From the NCBI RefSeq assembly GCF_030409325.1, contig NZ_JAUFPR010000002.1:1054001-1118000 (forward strand): a stretch of 64,000 bases of DNA, written 5' to 3'. The position numbers and the translations under genes are program-made. Below, one piece after another: positions 52,743 through 60,682 of this stretch. Every line of letters begins with the position of its first letter. The first letter of the stretch is position 1. The notes beneath the pieces were generated by a model, which was not told where the DNA came from, ran no database searches, and saw nothing but the letters and a program-made list of their open reading frames with translations. The stretch is from Mucilaginibacter aquaedulcis (lineage in GTDB: Bacteria; Bacteroidota; Bacteroidia; Sphingobacteriales; Sphingobacteriaceae).

Positions 52743-54599
52743 TTATTCAATGCTTTTACCACGCATTGCAGTAGCAATAGCCTCATCCATCAGGCGTTCG
52801 GCAAACGGGCGGGTAAACTCATTTATTTCGTCAATACGTTTCAGTATCTGGTCTTTGTCGCCCGAGGCTATAGCCTCTTTTAAAACAACCAGATGTTCAT
52901 TGGTTTTCTCAGTTTCTTCGGCTGTAATATGGCTGCCGTGCTTGCGCAAAAAGTTTTCTACCGTATATATAGTTTGTTCACCTTCGGTACGTGCCTCAAT
53001 GATCATACGTTGGCTTATATCGTCTTTAGCGTGAGTAATGCTATCCATCAGCATTTGCTCAACCTGCTCGTCGGTAATACCGTAGGTTGGTTTTACCTCA
53101 ACCTCCTGCTTAACACCCGAGCGCAGCTCAATAGCTTGTATAGTTAATATACCATCAGCATTCAGCAAAAAGTTAATATCAACCTTAGGGAAACCCGCCG
53201 GCATAGATGGTATGCCTTTCAAGTTAAACTCTGCCAGCTTACGGTTTTCTTTAATGAGATCGCGTTCGCCCTGGTAAACGGCAATTTTCATATTCACCTG
53301 TCCGTCAATGGAGGTAGTGTATTGCCTGCCGCCTTTGGTTGGCACTTTGGAGTTACGGGGGATAATTACATCCATTAAGCCGCCCATGGTTTCAATACCT
53401 AATGAAAGCGGGGTAACATCCAGCAGTAAAATATCCTTACGGTTACCGGCTAAAATATCGGCCTGTATAGCAGCACCTAAAGCCACTACTTCATCTGGGT
53501 TAACATCGTCATGAACAGGGCGTGCAAAAAATTCGGATACCATTTTTTTAACCAGCGCCGTACGGGTAGAACCACCCACCATGATCACCTCATCAATATC
53601 GGCAGTGGTTAGCTTAGCATCCTTCAACGCGTTTTGGCAGCAAGTAATGGTTTGCTGTACTTTTGGCAATATCAGTTGTTCAAAATCGGCACGATCAAGC
53701 GTACACCATATATCACCTATTTTTTCATTGAACAAGCTTTGGTGGCTGAATGATTTTTTGGCCTCTTCGGCTTTCAAACGCAGCTGCTGTGCCAGCTCAT
53801 TATTAGCAATAACATCAGCTTTGTTTAGTTGATTTTTCTCTATCCAGTAATCAACAATAATGCGGTCAAAATCATCACCGCCTAAAAAAGTATCGCCGTT
53901 AGTGGCCAGCACCTCAAAAATACCGTTCTGAATTTGCAGTATAGATACATCAAAGGTACCTCCGCCCAAATCATATACGGCGATGGTTTTAGTTTCGTCG
54001 GGATTTAAGCCAATGCCATAAGCCAAACTGGCGGCCGTTGGTTCGTTCACAATGCGTAAAACATCTAAACCGGCCAATTTACCGGCATCGCGTGTAGCCT
54101 GGCGCTGCGAATCATTAAAATAAGCAGGCACAGTGATCACGGCACGGTTTACCGGGGTTTTAAGCGCATGTTCGGCACGGGCCTTCAGCTCTTTTAGTAT
54201 CAGGGCCGATAGTTCTATTGGTGTATAAAACTTATCGCCTACCTTGATCTTTACCAAACTTTCGGTGTCATCATCAATAACCTTATAGGAGAAAAAATCC
54301 TTATAGTTTTCAATATCATGATAACTGCGGCCAAGCAAACGCTTTACCGAGAAAACGGTATTCTGCGGGTCGGTTATTAAAAATTCTTTGGCTTCATTGC
54401 CTACCAAAACCTCACCTGTGGGGCCGAAATGCACTACAGAGGGCACCAAAACACCTTTACCGGCATCATTAATTACCAGCGGATCTTTATCAGGATTGAT
54501 GAAAGCCACCAGCGAATTGGTAGTACCCAGATCGATGCCTACAATTATATCTTCCTTTTGTATAGAACCCGTTGCCAGGTTAATAGAAACTTTAGCCAT
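52743..54599 (-). CDS. hscA: Fe-S protein assembly chaperone HscA (Hsp70 family)
   Basis: The 618-residue Hsp70-type chaperone has the nucleotide-binding domain start IDLGTTNSLVAF (22-33), PAYFNDSQRQATRDAGKLAGL, NEPTAASLAYGIG, YDLGGGTFDVSIL and GGSTR motifs, and a substrate-binding domain from about residue 395. It has no EEVD-like tail. The short N-terminus and the domain ending at 618 fit HscA more than DnaK (about 635), and DnaK usually neighbours dnaJ or grpE. HscB, IscU and ferredoxin genes are not next to it here, so the HscA call rests on sequence type. Confidence 0.85.
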   Translation of the reverse strand: MAKVSINLATGSIQKEDIIVGIDLGTTNSLVAFINPDKDPLVINDAGKGVLVPSVVHFGPTGEVLVGNEAKEFLITDPQNTVFSVKRLLGRSYHDIENYKDFFSYKVIDDDTESLVKIKVGDKFYTPIELSALILKELKARAEHALKTPVNRAVITVPAYFNDSQRQATRDAGKLAGLDVLRIVNEPTAASLAYGIGLNPDETKTIAVYDLGGGTFDVSILQIQNGIFEVLATNGDTFLGGDDFDRIIVDYWIEKNQLNKADVIANNELAQQLRLKAEEAKKSFSHQSLFNEKIGDIWCTLDRADFEQLILPKVQQTITCCQNALKDAKLTTADIDEVIMVGGSTRTALVKKMVSEFFARPVHDDVNPDEVVALGAAIQADILAGNRKDILLLDVTPLSLGIETMGGLMDVIIPRNSKVPTKGGRQYTTSIDGQVNMKIAVYQGERDLIKENRKLAEFNLKGIPSMPAGFPKVDINFLLNADGILTIQAIELRSGVKQEVEVKPTYGITDEQVEQMLMDSITHAKDDISQRMIIEARTEGEQTIYTVENFLRKHGSHITAEETEKTNEHLVVLKEAIASGDKDQILKRIDEINEFTRPFAERLMDEAIATAMRGKSIE

Positions 54600-54712
54600 T
54601 ATTTTAACTTAACAAGCCGCAAAGGTACTTAGTTTTGGTTGATGGTGTGTCTTTTGAATGTGTAAATTTATCTGAACTACGATTAAACGGATTCAGGGAT
54701 TAACAGATAAAT

Positions 54713-54807
54713 TTTGTCATTGCGAGCGCAACGTGGCAATCGCGAACTTTACAGCGAAAACATGCACAGTTAGCGATTGCTTCGTCGTTCCTCCTCGCAA
54801 TGACAAA
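54713..54807. repeat. REP-like palindrome, copy B (inverted relative to copy A)
   Basis: TTTGTCATTGCG (54713) pairs with CGCAATGACAAA (ending 54807), with inner arms GCAATCGC/GCGATTGC. The right arm GCTTCGTCGTTCCTCCTC is the reverse complement of the left arm of copy A, so the copies face each other across the block at 51.5-54.7 kb. Confidence 0.8.
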
Positions 54808-54845
54808 TAATTCAAAATCTTCAATATTCAAGCAAACTCGACATC

Positions 54846-56186
54846 CTATACCGCCACAGCGTCTTCAGCCGTGATCTTCTTTTGAAAAAACAGCAATGAA
54901 AGCAGCAGCAGAAAACCGATCACGAAAAAGGCATCCAGCACCAGGGCCGAATCGCGCATTTCGCCGGTGGTTGACTCTACAAAGCCAAAAGTGAACAGAC
55001 CTACTACTATTGATAATTTTTCGGTAACATCATAAAAACTGAAATATGATGCGGTATCGGGAATATTTGGTGGAATAAATTTTGAAAAAGTTGAACGCGA
55101 TAACGACTGAACGCCGCCCATCACCAGGCCAACAAAAACCGCGGCTACATAAAACTGGTGTGCATTGGCTATAAAATACACCCCGGCACATATCAGGCAC
55201 CAAATAGCTACTATGGTAGAAAGCGTCTTTACATTACCAAATTTTTCGGAAGCCTTTGCCGTAATAGCTGCACCTACAATGGCTACTACCTGTATGATCA
55301 GTATAATGGTGATCAGATCATCGTCGGGCATTTTTAGTTCTTTGGCGGCAAAATTGGCTGCTACCAGCATAATGGTTTGCACCCCTACCGAGTAGAAGAA
55401 GAACGCAGGTAAAAAGCGTTTTAACAATGGCAGCTGACCAACCTTTTTCCAAACCTTAGCCAGTTCCTTAAACCCGCCGGTAAGCACATTGTATTGGTGC
55501 GAGCCCGCGTTGGGTACACCTTTTGGCAGCAGATAAAATGGAATGAGCGAAAAGCCTATCCACCATAACGCAACGATAAGAAATGATAACTGTGCCGAAA
55601 AATCTTCGGTAATACCCAACCATTTATGACCGAGTACAAATACAAAGCAAAGCACCTGTACTACGATACTGCCTGCAAAACCGTAAATGAACCCTTTCGC
55701 GCTTACGGCATCCTGCTGATCAACAGTGGCTATCTGGGGTAGATAAGAATTATAAAATACAAACCCGCCGCAATATCCTACAGAGGCCAGCCCAAAACAG
55801 ATCATCCCAAACTCAAAGGTTTTCATCTGAAAAAAGAACAACCCGAAACAAGCTAAACTCCCCAGCCAGGTAAACATTTGCAGGTAAAGTTTTTTTTGTC
55901 CTTTATAATCGGCAATGGAGGTAAGTATAGGCAGTAGCAAAACAATAAGCAGGTATGACGCGCCCAGCACATAGTTTGACAATACCGTATTTACATACTT
56001 ATGCCCGAAAAATGTAACCAGCCCACCCGGGTTCTTATCCTGCGTAATACCTACATAATACGCCGGAAATATGGTAGAAGTGATCACCATATTGTATGAT
56101 TGGTTGGCCCAATCAAACATCGCCCAGGCCCATATGGTTTTCTTGTTATTTTTAGTTGCTTCCATTAATGATGTATCAGCAATCAA
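54846..56186 (-). CDS. UMF1 family MFS transporter (Atg22-like)
   Basis: The 446-residue protein has 12 membrane segments. The N-terminus WAMFDWANQSYNMVITSTIFPAYY is the hallmark of the UMF1/Atg22 group of major facilitators, whose substrates are mostly unknown. Other family marks are YNSYLPQIATVDQQDAVSAKGFIYGF and GGVQSLSRSTFSKFIPPNIPDTASYFSFYDVTEKLS. It lies 3 nt downstream of the SDR gene on the same strand and is probably in one transcript with it. Confidence 0.92.
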   Translation of the reverse strand: MIADTSLMEATKNNKKTIWAWAMFDWANQSYNMVITSTIFPAYYVGITQDKNPGGLVTFFGHKYVNTVLSNYVLGASYLLIVLLLPILTSIADYKGQKKLYLQMFTWLGSLACFGLFFFQMKTFEFGMICFGLASVGYCGGFVFYNSYLPQIATVDQQDAVSAKGFIYGFAGSIVVQVLCFVFVLGHKWLGITEDFSAQLSFLIVALWWIGFSLIPFYLLPKGVPNAGSHQYNVLTGGFKELAKVWKKVGQLPLLKRFLPAFFFYSVGVQTIMLVAANFAAKELKMPDDDLITIILIIQVVAIVGAAITAKASEKFGNVKTLSTIVAIWCLICAGVYFIANAHQFYVAAVFVGLVMGGVQSLSRSTFSKFIPPNIPDTASYFSFYDVTEKLSIVVGLFTFGFVESTTGEMRDSALVLDAFFVIGFLLLLSLLFFQKKITAEDAVAV

Positions 56187-56189
56187 GCC

Positions 56190-56999
56190 TTATTTTATAC
56201 CGTAGTGATCATTCATCAATTTAACAAAGATAGATCCTGGCAATATGGCTTTCAGCGTAGGTACAATGGTTTGGCCAAACGCGCCCACCAGGTAATTATG
56301 TGCAGGCTTTGATTTTGCAACTATTTTACAAACCTGATTGGCCACTTTGCTGGCATCGCCACCAATGCTTTCATCTTTTTCCATGCTGGCTACGGCGGCT
56401 TCAAATTCTTTTTTCAACTGCTCGTTTGCAATGGTGAATGGTAATTTTTCGCGGCTGCCGGTAAAGTCGGTTTTAAAATCACCAGGGTTAATTACAGAAA
56501 CTTTTACACCAGTATTTTGCAATTCCATACGCAAGCTTTGTGAGTAGCCCTCAATAGCAAATTTTGAAGCACTGTATAAACCTTGGTATGGCAAACCAAA
56601 TAAGCCAGCCAATGAACCAATATTAATAACCAAACCTTGTTTTCTTTCAATCATGCCTGGCAAAACGGCGCTGCTTACACGTACAACACCAAAAAAGTTT
56701 ACCTCAAATTGTTTCTTTGCCGAATCTACTGGCATGGCATACAATGGGCCGGTAATACCGTTACCTGCATTGTTTACCAGTACATCTATATGGCCTTTGG
56801 CTTTAATGATCTTTGCAACAGCTGCGTTCACCGATGCATCGTCAGTTACATCCATTTCAAGCGGAGTGAACGACACATTTTTGATGCGCTTTAAATCGCG
56901 GCTGGTGCCATAAACTGTATGTCCCTGAGCAGAAAGTGCATTGGCTGTAGCTAAACCCAAACCAGATGATGCTCCGGTTACCAGAATTACTTTTTTCAT
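56190..56999 (-). CDS. Short-chain dehydrogenase/reductase
   Basis: The 269-residue classical SDR has the nucleotide motif TGASSGLG (8-15), NNAG (76-79), catalytic Ser129 (NIGSLAG), and YxxxK with Tyr142 and Lys146. The NADPH preference is suggested by basic residues after the second strand (SRDLKR, 33-38). It oxidises or reduces an alcohol or ketone of unknown identity. It sits upstream of the UMF1 transporter (3-nt gap). Confidence 0.93.
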   Translation of the reverse strand: MKKVILVTGASSGLGLATANALSAQGHTVYGTSRDLKRIKNVSFTPLEMDVTDDASVNAAVAKIIKAKGHIDVLVNNAGNGITGPLYAMPVDSAKKQFEVNFFGVVRVSSAVLPGMIERKQGLVINIGSLAGLFGLPYQGLYSASKFAIEGYSQSLRMELQNTGVKVSVINPGDFKTDFTGSREKLPFTIANEQLKKEFEAAVASMEKDESIGGDASKVANQVCKIVAKSKPAHNYLVGAFGQTIVPTLKAILPGSIFVKLMNDHYGIK

Positions 57000-57181
57000 T
57001 TTTTGTTTAAATTATTTAAGGTATGTAGGAAACTAAATTGTACGTGGCTGCAAAAATGCCGGACGCAAAGTTAGTATAATGCCGCACAAACCTAAAGGCA
57101 AAACTATCACCAAATTCGGTTAAGGAAATGCAATTTTTTTGGCCATTTTAAATAAAAATTTGGCTTTAATGGATAAATCTC

Positions 57182-57201
57182 TACCTTTAATCATCAGATG
57201 A
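57182..57201 (+). promoter_or_regulatory. Promoter and operator of the FCD regulator gene
   Basis: A near-consensus -7 box TACCTTTA (57182-57189) is followed at once by the palindrome TCATC-A-GATGA (57191-57201), 1 nt before the ATG at 57203. The same arrangement recurs before the MFS gene. Confidence 0.65.
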
Positions 57202-57202
57202 T

Positions 57203-57859
57203 ATGATGATGTCGCTAATAAATAAAAGATCCCTTGCCGAAGAAGTTGCCGACCAGTTGCGAACTGCCATAACCAAAGGCACTTACAAAGCAGATGAACA
57301 ATTACCCACCGAACCCGAACTCATGAAGCAGTTTGGCGTGGGCCGCTCATCCGTGCGCGAAGCCATCCGTATTTTGGCCAACTCGGGCTTGCTCAGAGTA
57401 CAACAGGGTGTTGGTACTTTTATTGAAGCTCCTGCAGGCATTACCGAGCCATTTCATCAGCGTTTAAAACGCGCCGAAGCACCCGATCTTGACGAGGTAC
57501 GCCGGTTGCTTGAAATGAAGATAGCCGAAAAAGCAGCAGCCAACCGCACAAACGAGGATCTGAAAAAGATAAAAGCAGCACTTGATAAACGTACCGCTAT
57601 GGCTCATGGCGCCGGATCATTGGAAGATTGTGTGCAGGCAGATATTGATTTTCACATGAGCATTGCCGAAGCTGCCGGTAACCCAATACTTACCGATCTG
57701 TACCAATCGTTTTGTATACAGTTAAAAAGCTGGTTTATGAGTGCATACCCTGATGTGAGCATATTTCAGGATACGCTTCATGAAGAACTTTACGAAAGCA
57801 TAAAAGACCGTGACGAGAAAAAAGCATGGGACTGTATAGCCCAAATTATAATACGATAA
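57203..57859 (+). CDS. GntR family transcriptional regulator, FCD (FadR) subfamily
   Basis: The 218-residue protein has a GntR winged helix (residues 9-75: SLAEEVADQLRTAITKGTYKADEQLPTEPELMKQFGVGRSSVREAIRILANSGLLRVQQGVGTFI) and a helical FCD ligand-binding domain (about 90-212). The metal-binding His/Asp set of FCD domains is partly visible (DIDFHMSIAEAAGN). It is slightly short at the C-terminus. It is followed 26 nt later by an MFS transporter gene that repeats its promoter and operator, so it probably controls both. Ligand unknown. ATG 57206 and 57209 are alternative starts. Confidence 0.9.
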   Translation: MMMSLINKRSLAEEVADQLRTAITKGTYKADEQLPTEPELMKQFGVGRSSVREAIRILANSGLLRVQQGVGTFIEAPAGITEPFHQRLKRAEAPDLDEVRRLLEMKIAEKAAANRTNEDLKKIKAALDKRTAMAHGAGSLEDCVQADIDFHMSIAEAAGNPILTDLYQSFCIQLKSWFMSAYPDVSIFQDTLHEELYESIKDRDEKKAWDCIAQIIIR

Positions 57860-57864
57860 TTTTT

Positions 57865-57884
57865 TACCTTAATTCATCAGATGA
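57865..57884 (+). promoter_or_regulatory. Promoter and operator of the MFS transporter gene
   Basis: TACCTTAA (57865-57872) and the palindrome TCATC-A-GATGA (57874-57884) stand 1 nt before the ATG at 57886. The segment is nearly identical to the one before the regulator gene. Confidence 0.65.
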
Positions 57885-57885
57885 T

Positions 57886-59124
57886 ATGACGAATAATTCA
57901 CTATCCGAACCTTTAGAACAAACCAAAACCGTAGCCGAAAAAACGGTTTATTCCATATTGTTTACTATCAGCCTGTCGCACCTGCTCAATGATATGCTGC
58001 AATCGGTAATCCCTTCTATTTATCCGCTTATTAAAACCAACTATCATTTGAGTTTCAGCGATATTGGCCTGGTAACGTTAACCTATCAGCTTTCGGCCTC
58101 GCTGCTGCAACCTTTTGTGGGTATGTATACCGATAAAAAACCTAAGCCCTACTCGCTATCGGTAGGCATGGGCTTTACCTTAATGGGATTGGTTTGCCTG
58201 GCCCTGGCATCGGGTTTTTACTGGATATTGTTATCGGTAATGCTCATCGGCATCGGGTCGTCAATTTTTCATCCCGAATCTTCAAGGGTGGCACACATGG
58301 CATCGGGTGGTAAGCGCGGGCTGGCACAATCTATTTTCCAGCTGGGCGGTAACGCGGGCAGTGCCTTAGGTCCGTTATTGGCGGCGCTTATCGTGGTTCC
58401 GTTTGGCCAGGGCAGCGTAATGTGGTTTTCATTGGTAGCCCTGCTTGCCATTGTTATACTTTTTTACATTGGCCACTGGTACAAAGGTGTTTCTGTAACC
58501 AAAACCAAGGCAGTTAAATTGCCTACCGAAAAACACCACAGCCTGTCGCCAACACGGGTATCGGTTTCATTGGGTATTCTTATCGTACTTATTTTTTCCA
58601 AATATTTTTACCTGGCCAGCATTACCAGCTACTATACTTTTTTCCTGATAGATAAATTTCATTTGAGTGTTCAGGCTTCGCAGATACAGCTATTCATTTT
58701 CCTGGGTGCAGTTGCTGCGGGAACTATGGCTGGAGGGCCGCTGGGCGATAGGTTTGGCCGTAAATACATCATTTGGATATCTATACTTGGCGTAGCTCCC
58801 TTTACCATGCTACTGCCTTATGCCAACCTGTTCTGGACAACTATTCTTTCCGTATTTATCGGACTTATTATATCCTCAGCATTTTCGGCCATACTGGTTT
58901 ATGCACAAGAGCTGATGCCAGGGAAAGTGGGTACAATAGCCGGTTTGTTTTTCGGATTCGCCTTTGGCATGGGTGGCTTAGGCTCGGCCATATTGGGTAA
59001 ACTGGCCGATAGCACCAGCATAAACTATGTTTTCCATGTATGCGCGTTTTTACCGCTTATCGGGATATTAACAGCATTTTTACCCAACATAGAAGTAAAA
59101 AAGAAGAAAGCGGCAGGTGCATAA
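57886..59124 (+). CDS. MFS transporter, fosmidomycin resistance (FSR) type
   Basis: From ATG 57886 the protein has 412 residues and 12 membrane segments. The FSR group marks are LFTISLSHLLNDMLQSVIPSIYPLI, SSIFHPESSRVAHMASGGKRGLAQSIFQLGGNAGSALGPLLAALIV and GGPLGDRFGRKYI. Family members export fosmidomycin or have unknown substrates; no experimental link exists here. A longer reading frame from 57826 would overlap the regulator gene and skip the operator, so it is rejected. Regulated by the adjacent FCD protein, by inference. Confidence 0.93.
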   Translation: MTNNSLSEPLEQTKTVAEKTVYSILFTISLSHLLNDMLQSVIPSIYPLIKTNYHLSFSDIGLVTLTYQLSASLLQPFVGMYTDKKPKPYSLSVGMGFTLMGLVCLALASGFYWILLSVMLIGIGSSIFHPESSRVAHMASGGKRGLAQSIFQLGGNAGSALGPLLAALIVVPFGQGSVMWFSLVALLAIVILFYIGHWYKGVSVTKTKAVKLPTEKHHSLSPTRVSVSLGILIVLIFSKYFYLASITSYYTFFLIDKFHLSVQASQIQLFIFLGAVAAGTMAGGPLGDRFGRKYIIWISILGVAPFTMLLPYANLFWTTILSVFIGLIISSAFSAILVYAQELMPGKVGTIAGLFFGFAFGMGGLGSAILGKLADSTSINYVFHVCAFLPLIGILTAFLPNIEVKKKKAAGA

Positions 59125-59148
59125 CCAAAACTTGTTAACACCAGGCGG

Positions 59149-59220
59149 TGTCATGGGTAGTTTGTCGAAACATGGTGGGCGGGCCTCTGCGCCTACCCTT
59201 CAACAAGCTCAGGATGACAG
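59149..59220. repeat. REP-like hairpin, CTCAGGATGACAG type
   Basis: TGTCATGGG (59149) pairs with an ATGACAG end at 59220, with TTTGTCGAA facing TTCAACAAG. It ends with the CTTCAACAAGCTCAGGATGACAG unit also seen near 51655. Unrelated in arms to the copy A/B type. Confidence 0.6.
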
Positions 59221-59245
59221 GCCATCGCTACTGCAAGCATAAGCA

Positions 59246-59674
59246 TTACCTATCAGGTTTCTTGGCTGCTGCAATTAGGTCAACATCAACCAGCTCCAGT
59301 GATTTAACCATATTTTGAACAGTTTCCTTGTACTTTTTAAAATGAGGTGTTGTTATATGTAATTTGTACGCGGCAGTATCGGCATATATTTCAAGTATGG
59401 TGATATGCGATGGTGCGTTTTTATCGGCAACAGCATAATAGGTTAACACTCCCGGTTCAACGTTAATGGCGGCGCTCATTTGCTCTTTTAAAGCAGTATT
59501 GTATTTTTCCAGCTGGGCGGGATCAACCTCAATTTTTGCCAGCCTCACCATTTGTTTTTTCTGCTGTGCCATTGCTTTGTTATTAAATGAAAGCGAAAGT
59601 ATTCCCAGGGCAACAAGTAACATTCGCCAGCCAGCGTTTGGTTGCCTTTTTATAACGGTTTTAAAAGTATTCAT
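59246..59674 (-). CDS. Antibiotic biosynthesis monooxygenase (ABM) domain protein, secreted
   Basis: The 142-residue protein has a signal anchor or signal peptide (MLLVALGILSLSFNNKAMAQ, after a basic N-terminus; cleavage near residue 37). The mature part is an ABM/dimeric alpha-beta barrel: QMVRLAKIEVDPAQLEKYNTALKEQMSAAINVEPGVLTYYAVADKNAPSHITILEIYADTAAYKLHITTPHFKKYKETV. The pattern PGVLTYY...H...HFKKY fits YgiN-like quinol monooxygenases. The role is unknown. It is flanked by repeats on both sides. Confidence 0.85.
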   Translation of the reverse strand: MNTFKTVIKRQPNAGWRMLLVALGILSLSFNNKAMAQQKKQMVRLAKIEVDPAQLEKYNTALKEQMSAAINVEPGVLTYYAVADKNAPSHITILEIYADTAAYKLHITTPHFKKYKETVQNMVKSLELVDVDLIAAAKKPDR

Positions 59675-59703
59675 GCTACAGGTGTTTTATCAAATATAAA
59701 CAT

Positions 59704-59729
59704 CCACACTTGCTACGGCAAGCATGTGA
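59704..59729. repeat. Small CTTGC/GCAAG palindrome
   Basis: CACACTTGC-TACG-GCAAGCATGTG lies just upstream of the ABM gene and shares its core with the larger palindrome at 51564-51648. Confidence 0.45.
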
Positions 59730-59777
59730 AATGGTAACAACTTTTTCTTTTCTAAATACATCAGCCGTACTTAAATA

Positions 59778-59813
59778 AGAAATCCCCGGACAGCAGTACC
59801 CGGGGATTTTCTT
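59778..59813. terminator. Terminator downstream of the Wza-like gene
   Basis: AAATCCCCGG/CCGGGGATTT stem with T tract. On the minus strand it is 40 nt beyond the stop of the polysaccharide export gene, so it terminates that operon. Confidence 0.75.
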
Positions 59814-59853
59814 AGCAGAATTCTATAGTGATTAGGTATAGGCTTAGGTTAAA

Positions 59854-60663
59854 TTATTTTCTGAGCGTTAATATGATCAGGGCAGTGTTCAGCAACAGCA
59901 ACGCGGGCTGTGCAATGGTTGTCAGGGTTTGCCATTTTTCATTACGTATTGTACGCTTGTTTTGTTCTACATAAATAATGTCCTGGTTTTGAATAATTGT
60001 TGACGGGTTTGATAAAGTGGCAACATCATCCAAATCAACCTCAATTATCTGTTTGCTTTGCAGCCCCCCTCCCCTTAATATTTTAACTTTTTTCTCATTC
60101 CCTTTTTCGGTAAGTCCGCCAGCCTCACCCAATATTTCCATCAAGGTAGTTTCGTCTTTCAGTAAAGGATAATTACCGGGTTTCTTTATCTCGCCCATCA
60201 ATGTAGCTTTCAGGTTTACCACCTTAACCTCAATAATGGGGTTTTTAAGTACATTTTGACGATAAAGCTCATCTATTTTTTTGGAGGTTTCCAGCCTTGA
60301 TAAACCCGCAACCGGTACACGGCCAATTACAGGTAAAGCTATGGTACCATCGGTTTCAACCTGGTAACTGAGTGCTTGCGAACCGGTACCAGCCGAAGCC
60401 CCAACCTCCGGCATGCTTGTTGAAGTAGCCTCATCTGTAATGAGTTTGATGCTCTGAAGGTTTCTGATCTGCAGTAGATCGCCCGATTTTATCTTATACT
60501 CTATCGGCTGATAATCTTCTGTTTTAGCAGGCGTTTGCGGTGCTCCGGAATTTCTTTCAAAATAGGCCTGGTTCTGTTTGGTTGAACATGAGCTTAATAA
60601 CACAACAAGGGCACTAAGCGTGTAAATTACAGGCAAATAGGTAAGTAGTTTGGTTATACGCAT
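59854..60663 (-). CDS. Polysaccharide biosynthesis/export lipoprotein (Wza-like)
   Basis: From ATG 60663 the protein has 269 residues. It has a lipobox LLSSC (Cys26), a Poly_export domain (about 55-140: YQPIEYKIKSGDLLQIRNLQS, then YQVETDGTIALPVIGRVPVAGLSRLE), an SLBB domain (about 150-220: VVNLKATLMGEIKKPGNYPLLKDETTLMEILGEAGG) and a C-terminal membrane segment (ALLLLNTALIIL). It forms the outer-membrane channel for a capsular or exopolysaccharide. It is 19 nt downstream of the glycosyltransferase gene. An upstream frame from 60711 is longer by 16 residues but lacks support. Confidence 0.92.
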   Translation of the reverse strand: MRITKLLTYLPVIYTLSALVVLLSSCSTKQNQAYFERNSGAPQTPAKTEDYQPIEYKIKSGDLLQIRNLQSIKLITDEATSTSMPEVGASAGTGSQALSYQVETDGTIALPVIGRVPVAGLSRLETSKKIDELYRQNVLKNPIIEVKVVNLKATLMGEIKKPGNYPLLKDETTLMEILGEAGGLTEKGNEKKVKILRGGGLQSKQIIEVDLDDVATLSNPSTIIQNQDIIYVEQNKRTIRNEKWQTLTTIAQPALLLLNTALIILTLRK

Positions 60664-60682
60664 TTGGATATTATAAATTTTT

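Noticed and set aside
52743..54599. DnaK instead of HscA
   Set aside because: Length, short N-terminus and lack of an acidic EEVD-like tail or dnaJ/grpE neighbours favour HscA, although isc genes are also missing nearby.
57826..57885. Longer N-terminus of the MFS transporter
   Set aside because: It would overlap the regulator gene and include the operator; the ATG at 57886 sits exactly behind the repeated cassette.
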